A DNA stretch of 8,848 nt, taken from assembly GCA_012513245.1 (NCBI GenBank), contig JAAZCN010000326.1:1-8848 (forward strand). The letters run 5' to 3'. This DNA is from Synergistaceae bacterium. GTDB lineage: Bacteria; Synergistota; Synergistia; Synergistales; Synergistaceae. The position numbers and the translations under genes are program-made. Under the pieces are notes generated by a model. That model saw only the letters and a program-made list of their open reading frames with translations. It searched no databases and had not been told where the DNA came from. How positions within the stretch are numbered: the stretch's first letter is position 1; every line of letters begins with the position of its first letter. Shown one piece after another: positions 1-7,578 of the stretch.

Positions 1-572
1 AACAGATCCTTGATATCACATTGGAAATAATCGCTGAAAAAGGGCTCGGAGGGGTCAACCTCTCTGAGATAGCGCAGCGAGTCGGGATCGTTCCTTCTGC
101 TCTTTACCGACATTTCGAGAATAAAGAGGCTCTTATCGACGCGCTGCTTGATCGCACGCATAAGACCCTTTTCGAAAATGTAAAAAAAATAGCCCTTAAA
201 TCATCGAGTGCAAGTGAAAACCTAAGGAGTCTTTTTCTCCTACATTTGAAATTTATAAGAAAGAATCCTGGAATACCTAAACTTGTCTTTTCTGATGCGG
301 CTGTTCTGGGGTCTCCCGAACGCAAGGAAAAGATCCTTTCAATAGTAAAAAAATACATGAGCAAGCTTACGGAGATAGTAGAAAAAGGCAGGCGAGAAGG
401 AGAGATCTTTTCAGATATTTCGCCTGAAGCGGTCGCTTTTTCTATGCTAAGTTTTGTCCAGTACGTGGGCATTATTTCTAACCTCAGTGACGGAGAAACT
501 GATCTCGGTGAATCGGCAGAAAAAGCTTGGGGTTATATTGAAAGAGCCATTCGAAATGATCCGGGCAAATAA
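1..572 (+). CDS. TetR/AcrR-family transcriptional regulator, 5' end cut by window edge
   Basis: This is a DNA-binding repressor of the TetR family, probably controlling the efflux operon that follows on the same strand. The reading frame is open to the first complete codon at position 3 and runs to TAA at 570-572. The residues before the TTG at 21 (QILDIT) are typical of the first helix of TetR proteins, so the TTG is internal and only about ten residues are missing. The N-terminal helix-turn-helix is clear: IAEKG, LSEIAQRVGI, then ALYRHFENKEALIDALL, the family's recognition-helix signature. The remainder is an all-helical ligand-binding domain of a type I cannot tie to a ligand. In E. coli the related ybhGFSR exporter genes are controlled by the TetR protein CecR (YbiH), which makes local control plausible here. 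Family certain; target inferred from position. Confidence 0.93.
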   Translation, partial: QILDITLEIIAEKGLGGVNLSEIAQRVGIVPSALYRHFENKEALIDALLDRTHKTLFENVKKIALKSSSASENLRSLFLLHLKFIRKNPGIPKLVFSDAAVLGSPERKEKILSIVKKYMSKLTEIVEKGRREGEIFSDISPEAVAFSMLSFVQYVGIISNLSDGETDLGESAEKAWGYIERAIRNDPGK

Positions 573-611
573 TAATTCAGCACTCAACTTTCCCACCGTC
601 TTTCCCGCATG

Positions 612-626
612 CTTCTGATCAGGAAG
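612..626. promoter_or_regulatory. Small dyad, candidate operator half of a pair
   Basis: The eight-base palindrome CTGATCAG (615-622) is flanked by CTTC on the left and GAAG on the right, giving an imperfect dyad. Its centre lies 22 bases, about two helical turns, before the centre of the stronger dyad at 631-650. Both lie between the TetR gene and the exporter operon. It may be a second, weaker repressor site, but the match between the two sites is limited to an outer TTC...GGAA pattern. Confidence 0.3.
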
Positions 627-630
627 GCGC

Positions 631-650
631 TGTTCCTCAAATGAGGAACA
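631..650. promoter_or_regulatory. Perfect 9+2+9 inverted repeat, candidate TetR operator
   Basis: TGTTCCTCA, two bases, then TGAGGAACA form a perfect inverted repeat 163 bases before the TolC start. Size and symmetry suit a dimeric TetR-type repressor. It is not followed by a T-run, so an intrinsic terminator for the TetR gene is less likely. A possible -10 element, TACAAT (660-665), lies just downstream, with only a poor -35 match (637-642, 17-base spacer) inside the dyad; a repressor bound here would cover such a promoter. The rest of 573-812 holds the ribosome binding site of the next gene and nothing else I recognise. The operator role is inferred from location and symmetry alone. Confidence 0.45.
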
Positions 651-812
651 TAACAAATCTACAATAGCGCCTGAACTATTTCGAGTGCGCTTCGAGATCG
701 GGAAAACATGCGGAGAAAAGGGGAACTAGATGCTTTAAATCCCTCCAGTAATAATAGGTGGGGAAGTTAAGTTAATCACTCTATTTTGGTTAGAAGAAAG
801 GAAGTAGGTTTT

Positions 813-2204
813 ATGAAAACGAAGATCTTAATAGCCAGCCTCCTGATACTGTCGTTTTTCATCGCGCTGCCCCAAACGGCTAATGCAGACGGGTCAAAAA
901 AGTCTGAGACGGTAGGTCTCGAACTTTGGAAAGCAATGGAAATGGCGGAGCAAAACAACCCCGGTCTCAAGGGCAGCAATGTTGAAAGAGAAAAAAGTGA
1001 AATAGACGTAAAGATAGCAGAGGGAATGAAGTCTCCAAAAATAGACATTTGGGGGACGACAACACTTTCAGACCAGCCATATACAGTCATACCCATAAGG
1101 GAAGCGGGAGTTTTTCCCCCACTGGACAGACATATAACCCGCTTTGGTGTCGAACTGAATATTCCCCTTTACACCGGAGGAAAACTTGAGGCTGAAAGGA
1201 TGTCCGCTCAAAAAGTATCGGCTGCGGCCTATGAGAATAACAAGCAGGACAGGCAGGATCTTCTATACTCTGTCGTTTCTGTTTTTTCGCGATCTTTGTA
1301 TTTCAGGGATCTGAAAGAGGCTTCCTCAAAAAGGATCCTCGCGCTTGAAGATGGAGAGAGAGTTCTCTTGCTCCTGCTCCGGGAAGGACGGATACCTAAG
1401 CTGGATCTCCTGAGGCTTCAGACACATCTCTCCCAGGCAAGGCACGATCATATCGTTCTCGACCAGGCAGAAAAGGATTCCCTTTCACTGCTTGGCACAC
1501 TGACAGGAAATCCCGATCCTGTAATTTCAATAGTGGAAATACCTACTGAGACAGATCTGGGTGCTTTTGATGAGATAGAACAGACTGATATTCTTGCAAA
1601 CAACCATGCTTTAAAAAGATCATTGCTTCTCTCCGAAGCTTCTTACGCCAAATCTCAGGCAGTAAAGGGCGAAACGAAACCCCAGCTCTCATTTTTTGGA
1701 AGGGGAACCGGCAGTTTCGGAAGCGACGCGGAACTTTATGATGACTGGCAGGCGGGACTTCAGGTGACTTTAAAAGTATGGGACGGACATGTAAGCAAAA
1801 ACAGGATCAAAAAATCGTTGCTGGATATAGAGAAAGCAAGGCTTGATCTGGATCAGACACGAAACCAGACTCTCAATGAAGCAAGAGAAGCCTTAGGCGC
1901 GGTGAGAGAAGCCGGATCAAAGATCATAACAGCCAATAAACAGAGCGAAGAGGCAAAAGAGGCTCTGAGGATCGAGAGACTTATATACGAAACAGGCGAG
2001 AGCACTATTACTGACCTGCTGAGCGCTGAATCAGAACTTTGGATAGCGTCTGCAAACAAAAGCAAGGCTTATTATGAAAAAATTGCCTCTGAAGCTAATG
2101 TGTTAAGGATCCTGGGGGAACTTTCTCCTGAAAGAATGCGCTTCACTGCAAAAGAGAGCTTTTATAATAAAAAAATATCCGCGAAAGATGAGGTCGTGAG
2201 GTAA
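813..2204 (+). CDS. TolC-family outer-membrane efflux protein
   Basis: This is a channel protein of the outer membrane and periplasm that provides the exit duct for the exporter encoded downstream. The chosen ATG at 813 has a good ribosome binding site (AAAGGAAG, 797-804, eight bases away) and begins a clean signal peptide: MKTK, a hydrophobic stretch, and cleavage after A23-N24-A25. A TTG at 786 in the same frame would put nine charged or unhelpful residues before the signal. The 463-residue length is usual for the family, which is built from two similar helical-hairpin and strand repeats. The ELWKAMEMAEQNNPGLKG segment near residues 37-54 and the RIERLIYETGESTITDLLSAE segment in the second half are typical of outer-membrane efflux proteins. 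The stop shares a base with the next start. Family assignment is strong; the substrate is unknown. Confidence 0.93.
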   Translation: MKTKILIASLLILSFFIALPQTANADGSKKSETVGLELWKAMEMAEQNNPGLKGSNVEREKSEIDVKIAEGMKSPKIDIWGTTTLSDQPYTVIPIREAGVFPPLDRHITRFGVELNIPLYTGGKLEAERMSAQKVSAAAYENNKQDRQDLLYSVVSVFSRSLYFRDLKEASSKRILALEDGERVLLLLLREGRIPKLDLLRLQTHLSQARHDHIVLDQAEKDSLSLLGTLTGNPDPVISIVEIPTETDLGAFDEIEQTDILANNHALKRSLLLSEASYAKSQAVKGETKPQLSFFGRGTGSFGSDAELYDDWQAGLQVTLKVWDGHVSKNRIKKSLLDIEKARLDLDQTRNQTLNEAREALGAVREAGSKIITANKQSEEAKEALRIERLIYETGESTITDLLSAESELWIASANKSKAYYEKIASEANVLRILGELSPERMRFTAKESFYNKKISAKDEVVR

Positions 2205-3208
2205 TGCAGATGAAAATCAATAAAAAAATGATCCCGGTAATAATCGTCGCCCTTGCAGCGCTTTTTGCTATATATACCATCTTTTTGAAAAGCGACGGGG
2301 AGGATCCGAACAGGATCTTTGCCTCCGGCACTATCGAAACAACAGATGCTGATATGTCATTTATGGCAAATGGGTTCTTGAAAAACCGCAAGGTCAACGA
2401 GGGTGACACTGTACATCGCGGCGACCTTATTGCGGAGCTGGACAAAAGAGAGGCCGAGGCAAGGCTTCGTCAGAGCGCAGCGGCAGTCGAAACTGCACGT
2501 TCAAGGCTAAAAGACCTAAGCAGCGGTTACAGAAGCCAGGAGATCGCAGAGGCAGAAGCCCAGACAGCTCAGTTCCGATCAAGCTGGAACAACCTCAAAG
2601 ATGAGGCAGAGAGGTCTGAAAAGCTTTTCAGCGGCGGTGCGATAAGCAGGCAAAGGCTGGACCGAGACATAACAGCTGCCGAAGTTGCGGGGTCCCAGCT
2701 GACTGCAGCCAAGAAAAAAGTGGAACTTCTTCGTTCAGGATTCAGAGAAAACAGCATAGATGCCTCCGCTAATCAACTTAAAGAGGCTGAAGCCTCTATG
2801 GAGGCGGCAAAGGTAATAGTATCCAACCATGTACTGATAAGCCCTATGGATGGAGTGGTCTCAAAGGTCTATTCAGAACCCGGAGAGATGATCGTGATGG
2901 GAAAGCCGGTCCTTACATTGACAAGTCTGAACAGGCCTCGCGTGAAAGTATATATTCCCGAATACAGGATCGGAAGGATAATGCTCGGCCAGAAGGCGGA
3001 CATCACAGTCGATTCTTTTCCGGACAAAAAGTACCCCGCCACAGTGACCTTCATTTCACCCGAAGCTGAATTTACCCCGAAAACGGTACAGACAGCCGAA
3101 GAGAGGGTGAAACTCGTTTTTGCCGTAGAAGTGACAGCGGAAACGACAGAAGGACACCTAAAACCCGGAATGCCTGCGGACGTTACGATAGACCTCAGCG
3201 ATGAATAG
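2204..3208 (+). CDS. YbhG-like HlyD-family periplasmic adaptor (membrane-fusion) protein
   Basis: This inner-membrane-anchored periplasmic adaptor links the ABC permeases to TolC. Residues 9-28 form an uncleaved signal anchor. Two half-lipoyl segments follow at about 38-82 and 206-241 (the second carries SPMDGVVSKVYSEPGEMI), separated by a long coiled-coil hairpin (about 83-203) rich in Ala, Glu, Arg and Gln. A beta-barrel and membrane-proximal part follow; FISPEAEFTPKTVQTAEER (283-301) closely resembles the matching segment of E. coli YbhG as I recall it. The length of 334 residues is normal. The first ATG overlaps the TolC stop (TAATG). A second ATG at 2210 has GAGG (2198-2201) eight bases upstream and could be the real start, changing only two residues. 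The last eight bases overlap the first ATPase gene, which implies coupled translation. Confidence 0.93.
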   Translation: MQMKINKKMIPVIIVALAALFAIYTIFLKSDGEDPNRIFASGTIETTDADMSFMANGFLKNRKVNEGDTVHRGDLIAELDKREAEARLRQSAAAVETARSRLKDLSSGYRSQEIAEAEAQTAQFRSSWNNLKDEAERSEKLFSGGAISRQRLDRDITAAEVAGSQLTAAKKKVELLRSGFRENSIDASANQLKEAEASMEAAKVIVSNHVLISPMDGVVSKVYSEPGEMIVMGKPVLTLTSLNRPRVKVYIPEYRIGRIMLGQKADITVDSFPDKKYPATVTFISPEAEFTPKTVQTAEERVKLVFAVEVTAETTEGHLKPGMPADVTIDLSDE

Positions 3209-4145
3209 TCACAAGGAAACGGATAAAGCCATAGACATACAGAATCTGGGCAGAAAGTTTGATCAGTTCTGGGCTGTGCGGAAGGTGGATCTTTCTGTAA
3301 ATAAAGGAGAGATCTTTGGCCTGGTTGGACCCGACGGCGCCGGAAAAACTACCGTTATGAGAATGGCTGCCGGAGTCCTTCTGCCCTCAGAGGGTGATAT
3401 CCTCGTGGACGGATACTCTGTTACCTCGGATCCGGAAATGGTAAAAAAAAGGATAGGGTACATGTCGCAGAGGTTCGGTCTTTACGGAGACCTGACAGTG
3501 CTTGAAAACTTGCGTTTTTATGGAGATCTTTATGAGATCCCGCGTAAAAACAGAGAGGCTGAGGAAGAAAAACTTCTTGGCTTCAGCAACCTCACCCCCT
3601 TCAAAAATCGAAAGGCGAAGGATCTGTCCGGGGGGATGAAACAGAAACTGGGACTTGCATGCTCCCTGATACATCGGCCTGCCGTGCTTCTCCTCGATGA
3701 GCCGACTAACGGGGTCGATCCGGTTTCCAGAAGGGATTTCTGGAAGATCCTTCATGAAATGGTGAAAGAAGGGGTGACTGTTTTTGTCTCAACGTCTTAT
3801 CTGGATGAAGCTGAGAGGTGCGAGCGGGTCGGAATGATGCAGGAAGGAAGGCTCACTATGTGCGACAATCCCAGAAATCTCAAAGAGACTATATCGGGAG
3901 GCATACTTGAAATAAAGAGCGTTGACCCTGGAAAAACTCTTCAGGTCTTGAAGGAAAAATACGGGAAGATCAGCTCTGATGTCGTATCCGGCGTGATACG
4001 TTTCAGGCTGCCTGAAAACTCATCACTGAAAAAAATCGAGGATGAATTGAAAGGCATGGGGCTTGCACCTCTGTCGATAGAAGAGGCAAGACCCTCTCTT
4101 GAAGACGTCTTCATTAACCAGGCTATGAAAGCAGATGCACGATGA
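3201..4145 (+). CDS. ABC transporter ATP-binding protein, N-terminal YbhF half equivalent
   Basis: This is the first of two cytoplasmic ATPases that power the exporter. Visible motifs are Walker A GPDGAGKTT (43-51), Q-loop Gln90, signature LSGGM (142-146), Walker B LLLDEP (163-168) with catalytic Glu167, and the D-loop region GVDPVSRR. The H-loop position is unusual: VSTSYLDEAE puts Ser199 where most ATPases, including the next gene's product, have the switch histidine. The Asp in Walker A (GPDG rather than GPNG) and the STSY motif match the N-terminal half of E. coli YbhF as I remember it. The C-terminal tail (about 220-314) ends with RPSLEDVF, a signature of ABC-2 drug exporter ATPases. The start lies inside the adaptor gene and the stop overlaps the next start as ATGA. 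No clear ribosome binding site is seen, so translation is probably coupled. Confidence 0.95.
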   Translation: MNSHKETDKAIDIQNLGRKFDQFWAVRKVDLSVNKGEIFGLVGPDGAGKTTVMRMAAGVLLPSEGDILVDGYSVTSDPEMVKKRIGYMSQRFGLYGDLTVLENLRFYGDLYEIPRKNREAEEEKLLGFSNLTPFKNRKAKDLSGGMKQKLGLACSLIHRPAVLLLDEPTNGVDPVSRRDFWKILHEMVKEGVTVFVSTSYLDEAERCERVGMMQEGRLTMCDNPRNLKETISGGILEIKSVDPGKTLQVLKEKYGKISSDVVSGVIRFRLPENSSLKKIEDELKGMGLAPLSIEEARPSLEDVFINQAMKADAR

Positions 4146-5098
4146 AAGAAGAATTTGCCGTAGAAGTAAAGGGACTGACGAAGGTTTTCGGGAACTTTAC
4201 CGCCGTAGACCATATCGATCTTAAGGTCATAAAAGGGAAAATTTTTGGTTTTCTTGGCCCAAACGGTGCGGGAAAATCAACGACGATAAAGATGTTATGT
4301 GGCTTGCTGCTGCCTACTTCCGGAGAAGGAACCATTGCGGGATCCGATATTCTCAGAGACTCAGAGGAAATAAAAAAGAAGATAGGCTATATGTCACAAA
4401 AATTTTCTCTCTATGATGATCTGACCGTTGAAGAAAACATAGATTTTTTTGCGGGGATCTACAGAGTCCCGAAATCCATCAGATCTGAAAGAAAGGCCTG
4501 GATACTTGAGATGTCGGACCTCACTACACACACCTCGAGCATCACCCGTTCGCTTGCGGGAGGATGGAAACAGAGGCTTGCACTCGGCTGCGCCCTTATC
4601 CACCAGCCGCCCATCGTATTTCTTGATGAACCTACTTCCGGCGTGGATCCGATCTCCAGAAGACGTTTTTGGAATCTTATATCAGATATCGCACGAGAAG
4701 GGACCACCGTCTTCGTTACGACGCACTACATGGAAGAGGCTGAATACTGCGATGAGCTTGCCCTGATATATAAAGGAAGGATGATCGCAAAGGGCACTCC
4801 AACCTCCATAAGAAAGGATTCAATGCCTTCCGACCTGATCGAGTTGACTGTGAGCAGGCCCTTTGAAGCAATAGAAGTTTTGGAAAATTCCGGATTAGTT
4901 GAGAGCGCCTCTATTTTCGGAGACGGGCTTCATTTAATTCTTGAAAAGGAAGACTATGATGACGAAATGATCAGGAAGATCCTCTCTGAAAAGGGGTTTG
5001 AAATCTACTCTATAAATCGTGTGAGGCCCTCTCTTGAAGATGTTTTCGTCCATCTGATCGAAAAAGAGGATGCACTGTTGGAGCGTGGTCAAAAATGA
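4142..5098 (+). CDS. ABC transporter ATP-binding protein, C-terminal YbhF half equivalent
   Basis: This is the second ATPase of the exporter and would form a heterodimer with the preceding one. Motifs are Walker A GPNGAGKST (39-47), Q-loop Gln86, Walker B IVFLDEP (158-164) with Glu163, and a normal H-loop VTTHYMEEAE with His195. The signature loop is divergent: SLAGGWKQR (137-145) has Ala in place of the usual Ser and Trp in place of Gln. The tail again ends in RPSLEDVFVHLIEKE. In E. coli the corresponding domain is fused to the first ATPase in YbhF; here the two are separate genes joined by an ATGA overlap, and another ATGA overlap leads to the first permease. The length of 318 residues is normal for this class. 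Role certain; substrate unknown. Confidence 0.95.
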   Translation: MKEEFAVEVKGLTKVFGNFTAVDHIDLKVIKGKIFGFLGPNGAGKSTTIKMLCGLLLPTSGEGTIAGSDILRDSEEIKKKIGYMSQKFSLYDDLTVEENIDFFAGIYRVPKSIRSERKAWILEMSDLTTHTSSITRSLAGGWKQRLALGCALIHQPPIVFLDEPTSGVDPISRRRFWNLISDIAREGTTVFVTTHYMEEAEYCDELALIYKGRMIAKGTPTSIRKDSMPSDLIELTVSRPFEAIEVLENSGLVESASIFGDGLHLILEKEDYDDEMIRKILSEKGFEIYSINRVRPSLEDVFVHLIEKEDALLERGQK

Positions 5099-6228
5099 GC
5101 AACAACACCATAAGAAAGATTTCCTTCCGCAGACTTGCGGCAGTCGTGAACAAAGAGTTCATACACATCATGAGAGACAGCAGGAGCCTGGCTATGGCGT
5201 TTCTTATGCCGGTCATTCTTCTCTTTATTTTTGGCTACGGCATATCTTTAGATATTACAAGCCTCAATATGGGTATCTATGACATGGATAAGACAGCCGA
5301 GAGCAGGGAGCTTATAGAAAGATTCAAGGCTTCCGGTTATTTTAAGATCGTTGGGACGGTAAACGGCAGCAAAGAGATAGACCGTCTGATCGACCGGAAT
5401 ATCGCCCATATGGTCCTTGTGATCCCTGAAGGTTTCAGCGGATCTGTGAAAAGTGGAGTGCCGGTCGACATACAGGCCATTTACGACGGAAGCGACGCAA
5501 ACACGACCTCCATTGCAATGGGCTATACAGAGGCTATTGCATCACGTTATTCACTCTCAAAGGGAGCAAAGGGACCTTCAGGCCAGATCGACCTCAGGCT
5601 TCGCGTCTGGTACAACCCGGAGCTTAAAAGCCGCTGGTTCATCATCCCCGGCCTTATAGCCATAATAATGGGAGTAATAAGCGCTCTTCTGACTTCGCTG
5701 ACCGTTTCAAGGGAATGGGAGCAGGGCACAATGGAACAGCTTCTCTCGACACCTATCCATCCCGTGGAACTTTTTCTGGGGAAAATAACCCCCTACTTCC
5801 TTATCGGGATGATAGATCTTCTTATTTCCGTCGCTGTAGGCGTGTGGGTCTTCGGAGTGCCGCTCAGAGGCAGTTTGCTCTTCCTTTTTGCTGTCTCATC
5901 CCTTTTTCTGGTTGGCGGACTAAGCCTGGGGATACTCATCTCAACTGTTGCCAAATCCCAGCTCGTAGCAAGCCAGGCAGCTTTTGTCCTGACGCTGCTT
6001 CCTGCGTTCATGCTCTCGGGATTCCTCTATTCTATAGACAACATGCCGATCTTCATCCAGAAAATAACATACGCAGTCCAGTCACGTTATTTTGTCACAG
6101 TGATGAAGGATATCTTTTTAAAAGGAAACCACCCGATGATTTTGATCAAGGAGATACTCTTCCTAAGCGTATTTACAGCTGTTGTATTTACAGCAGCCAT
6201 CAAAAAATTCAAAAAGAACATGGGATAG
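5095..6228 (+). CDS. ABC-2 type permease, YbhS-like
   Basis: This inner-membrane permease is one half of the transport pore. A cytoplasmic N-terminus with NKEFIHIMRDSR (19-30) leads to a first membrane helix (about 33-50), a large extracytoplasmic domain (about 52-180), then five more predicted helices near 182-204, 230-254, 260-286, 290-312 and 348-368. YNPELKSRWFIIPG (173-186), at the re-entry into the membrane, and REWEQGTMEQLLSTP (206-220) are hallmarks of the ABC-2 drug-exporter permeases. At 377 residues it has the family's usual length, and the basic C-terminus (KKFKKNMG) suits a cytoplasmic end. GGAG (5080-5083) is eleven bases before the ATG, so translation may depend on coupling from the overlapping ATPase gene. 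It shares its architecture with the next gene, with which it should form a heterodimer. Confidence 0.93.
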   Translation: MSNNTIRKISFRRLAAVVNKEFIHIMRDSRSLAMAFLMPVILLFIFGYGISLDITSLNMGIYDMDKTAESRELIERFKASGYFKIVGTVNGSKEIDRLIDRNIAHMVLVIPEGFSGSVKSGVPVDIQAIYDGSDANTTSIAMGYTEAIASRYSLSKGAKGPSGQIDLRLRVWYNPELKSRWFIIPGLIAIIMGVISALLTSLTVSREWEQGTMEQLLSTPIHPVELFLGKITPYFLIGMIDLLISVAVGVWVFGVPLRGSLLFLFAVSSLFLVGGLSLGILISTVAKSQLVASQAAFVLTLLPAFMLSGFLYSIDNMPIFIQKITYAVQSRYFVTVMKDIFLKGNHPMILIKEILFLSVFTAVVFTAAIKKFKKNMG

Positions 6229-6235
6229 GACGATC

Positions 6236-7330
6236 ATGGGAGAAAGAATCTTACACTTAATAATCAAAGAATTCATACAGGTCCTGAGAGATCCCCGGAT
6301 GAAAGCAATGATCTTTGTGCTTCCTGTGATACAGCTTTTGATCTTTGGATATGCTGTTACAACTGACGTCAACAATATAAAAACTATCGTCGTGGACAGC
6401 GACAAAAGCGTGCACAGCCGGCAGCTGATCGAAAGTTTTACCTCTTCCGGACTCTTCAGTGTCATCGCGTACCCTGAAAGTGATTCTGAAATCACGGAAA
6501 ATCTTGACCGGGGCAGAGCTGTCGTCGGAATAAACATCAAAAAGGGCTTTGCTGAAGATCTGCTCAGAGGAAGAAATCCCGTCGTTCAAATAATTGTTGA
6601 CGGGACAAACTCCAATGACGGCACTCTGGCTATGAACTATGCACAACGCATAATTTCCGATTTCGGAAGGGATGATCAGAGCAAAAATATGGTCAACGTG
6701 CAGGGGAGAGCCTGGTACAATCCGGACCTGAAAAGCAGAAACTATAACGTTCCGGGAGTAATAGCTATCATCCTGCTAATGACATCACTGCTCCTTACGT
6801 CCATGGCCATCGTCAGGGAAAAAGAGATAGGAACTATGGAACAGCTGATGGTAACACCAATGAAACCGATAGAATTTATCCTGGGTAAATCCCTCCCCTT
6901 CGCGATCATCTGTTTTATAGATGTAATAGTTATAAGTTTCGCAGGCATGGCATGGTTTAAGATACCGATCAGAGGCAGCATGCCCCTCTTACTTTTTGCC
7001 TCGACGCTATTTCTTATGTCATGCATAGGGATAGGACTTCTGATCTCTACGATCTCTAAAACACAGCAGGAGGCATTAATGTCATCCTTTTTCTTTTACT
7101 TCCCTGCCGTCCTGCTTTCAGGATTCATGTTTCCAATTTCCAACATGCCCGTACCGGTGCAGTGGATGACAACAATGAACCCGCTAAGGTACTTCCTTGT
7201 AATAATAAGAGGGATATTCCTTAAGGGGACCGGACTGGCGGAGTTATGGACACAACTGGTCGCACTGGCTCTTCTGGGGGCTTTCTTTCTTCTCTTCAGC
7301 GTCTCCAGGTTTAAAAAGACTATAGACTAA
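6236..7330 (+). CDS. ABC-2 type permease, YbhR-like
   Basis: This is the second permease half of the exporter and last gene of the operon. The ATG at 6236 has AGGA (6227-6230) five bases upstream and starts a protein whose N-terminus (IIKEFIQVLRDPRMKAM) aligns with that of the previous permease. An in-frame TTG at 6182 would overlap the previous gene by 47 bases and add 18 hydrophilic residues with no counterpart, so it is not used here. The 364-residue product has a first helix at about 23-42, an extracytoplasmic domain to about 160, YNPDLKSRNYNVPG (161-174), EIGTMEQLMVTP (197-208), and further helices near 171-192, 218-240, 248-272, 280-302 and 338-356. It is clearly a paralogue of its neighbour, consistent with gene duplication and a heterodimeric pore. 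Confidence 0.93.
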   Translation: MGERILHLIIKEFIQVLRDPRMKAMIFVLPVIQLLIFGYAVTTDVNNIKTIVVDSDKSVHSRQLIESFTSSGLFSVIAYPESDSEITENLDRGRAVVGINIKKGFAEDLLRGRNPVVQIIVDGTNSNDGTLAMNYAQRIISDFGRDDQSKNMVNVQGRAWYNPDLKSRNYNVPGVIAIILLMTSLLLTSMAIVREKEIGTMEQLMVTPMKPIEFILGKSLPFAIICFIDVIVISFAGMAWFKIPIRGSMPLLLFASTLFLMSCIGIGLLISTISKTQQEALMSSFFFYFPAVLLSGFMFPISNMPVPVQWMTTMNPLRYFLVIIRGIFLKGTGLAELWTQLVALALLGAFFLLFSVSRFKKTID

Positions 7331-7393
7331 TTGTCACGGCAAAACAGAGAGCGATGGGGAAAATCCCTGCCGCTCTCTGTTTTGCCGTGACAA
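7331..7393 (+). terminator. Perfect 23-bp inverted repeat closing the operon, probable terminator
   Basis: Immediately after the last stop codon, 7331-7353 and 7371-7393 are perfect reverse complements over 23 bases, with a 17-base loop that itself holds a small GGGA-AAA-TCCC hairpin (7357-7367). The inner part of the stem has AAAACAGAGAGCG on the left and CGCTCTCTGTTTT on the right, so a GC-containing stem followed by a T-run can form in either orientation; this is the layout of a bidirectional intrinsic terminator. The T-run is only four bases long and sits inside an extra outer ten-base stem, which is atypical. Termination is the likeliest role; a mobile or regulatory palindrome is the alternative. 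Confidence 0.7.
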
Positions 7394-7475
7394 AGATAGG
7401 TATATTTATCTAACGCAAAAATGAAATCTATGTGAAAATATGAACACAACAAATATGAGCACAATCTTGCCCAAA

Positions 7476-7481
7476 TATAAT
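7476..7481 (+). promoter_or_regulatory. Candidate -10 element (TATAAT) for the DJ-1/PfpI gene
   Basis: A perfect consensus TATAAT lies about 100 bases before the start of the downstream gene, after the terminator hairpin. No good -35 element is found at the expected distance (7453-7458 reads ATATGA) and there is no extended -10 TG. A second TA-rich stretch, TTATAA (7494-7499), is nearby. The region is AT-rich, so chance matches are likely. Apart from this and a weak GTCC/GGAC hairpin near 7528-7543, 7394-7578 shows nothing I recognise. Confidence 0.25.
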
Positions 7482-7578
7482 TTTAGGTGTAGCTTATAAA
7501 ACAGCAGCGTCCAGCTGGGTCTATATGTCCAAAAACAGGACCATTTTAAGTATTTGATGAGAGATGAGGGTAAAACAA

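Noticed and set aside
21..23. TTG start for the TetR gene
   Set aside because: The frame is open upstream and encodes QILDIT, typical of the first TetR helix, so the gene starts before the window.
631..650. Terminator of the TetR gene
   Set aside because: The stem is a good hairpin but is followed by TAACAAATC, not a T-run; an operator fits better.
6182..6235. Upstream TTG start for the second permease
   Set aside because: It would overlap the previous gene by 47 bases and add 18 residues absent from the paralogous permease; the ATG at 6236 has a good ribosome binding site.
5715..6260. 181-residue plus-strand frame inside the first permease
   Set aside because: The composition is unlike a real protein and it overlaps a clear ABC-2 permease in another frame.
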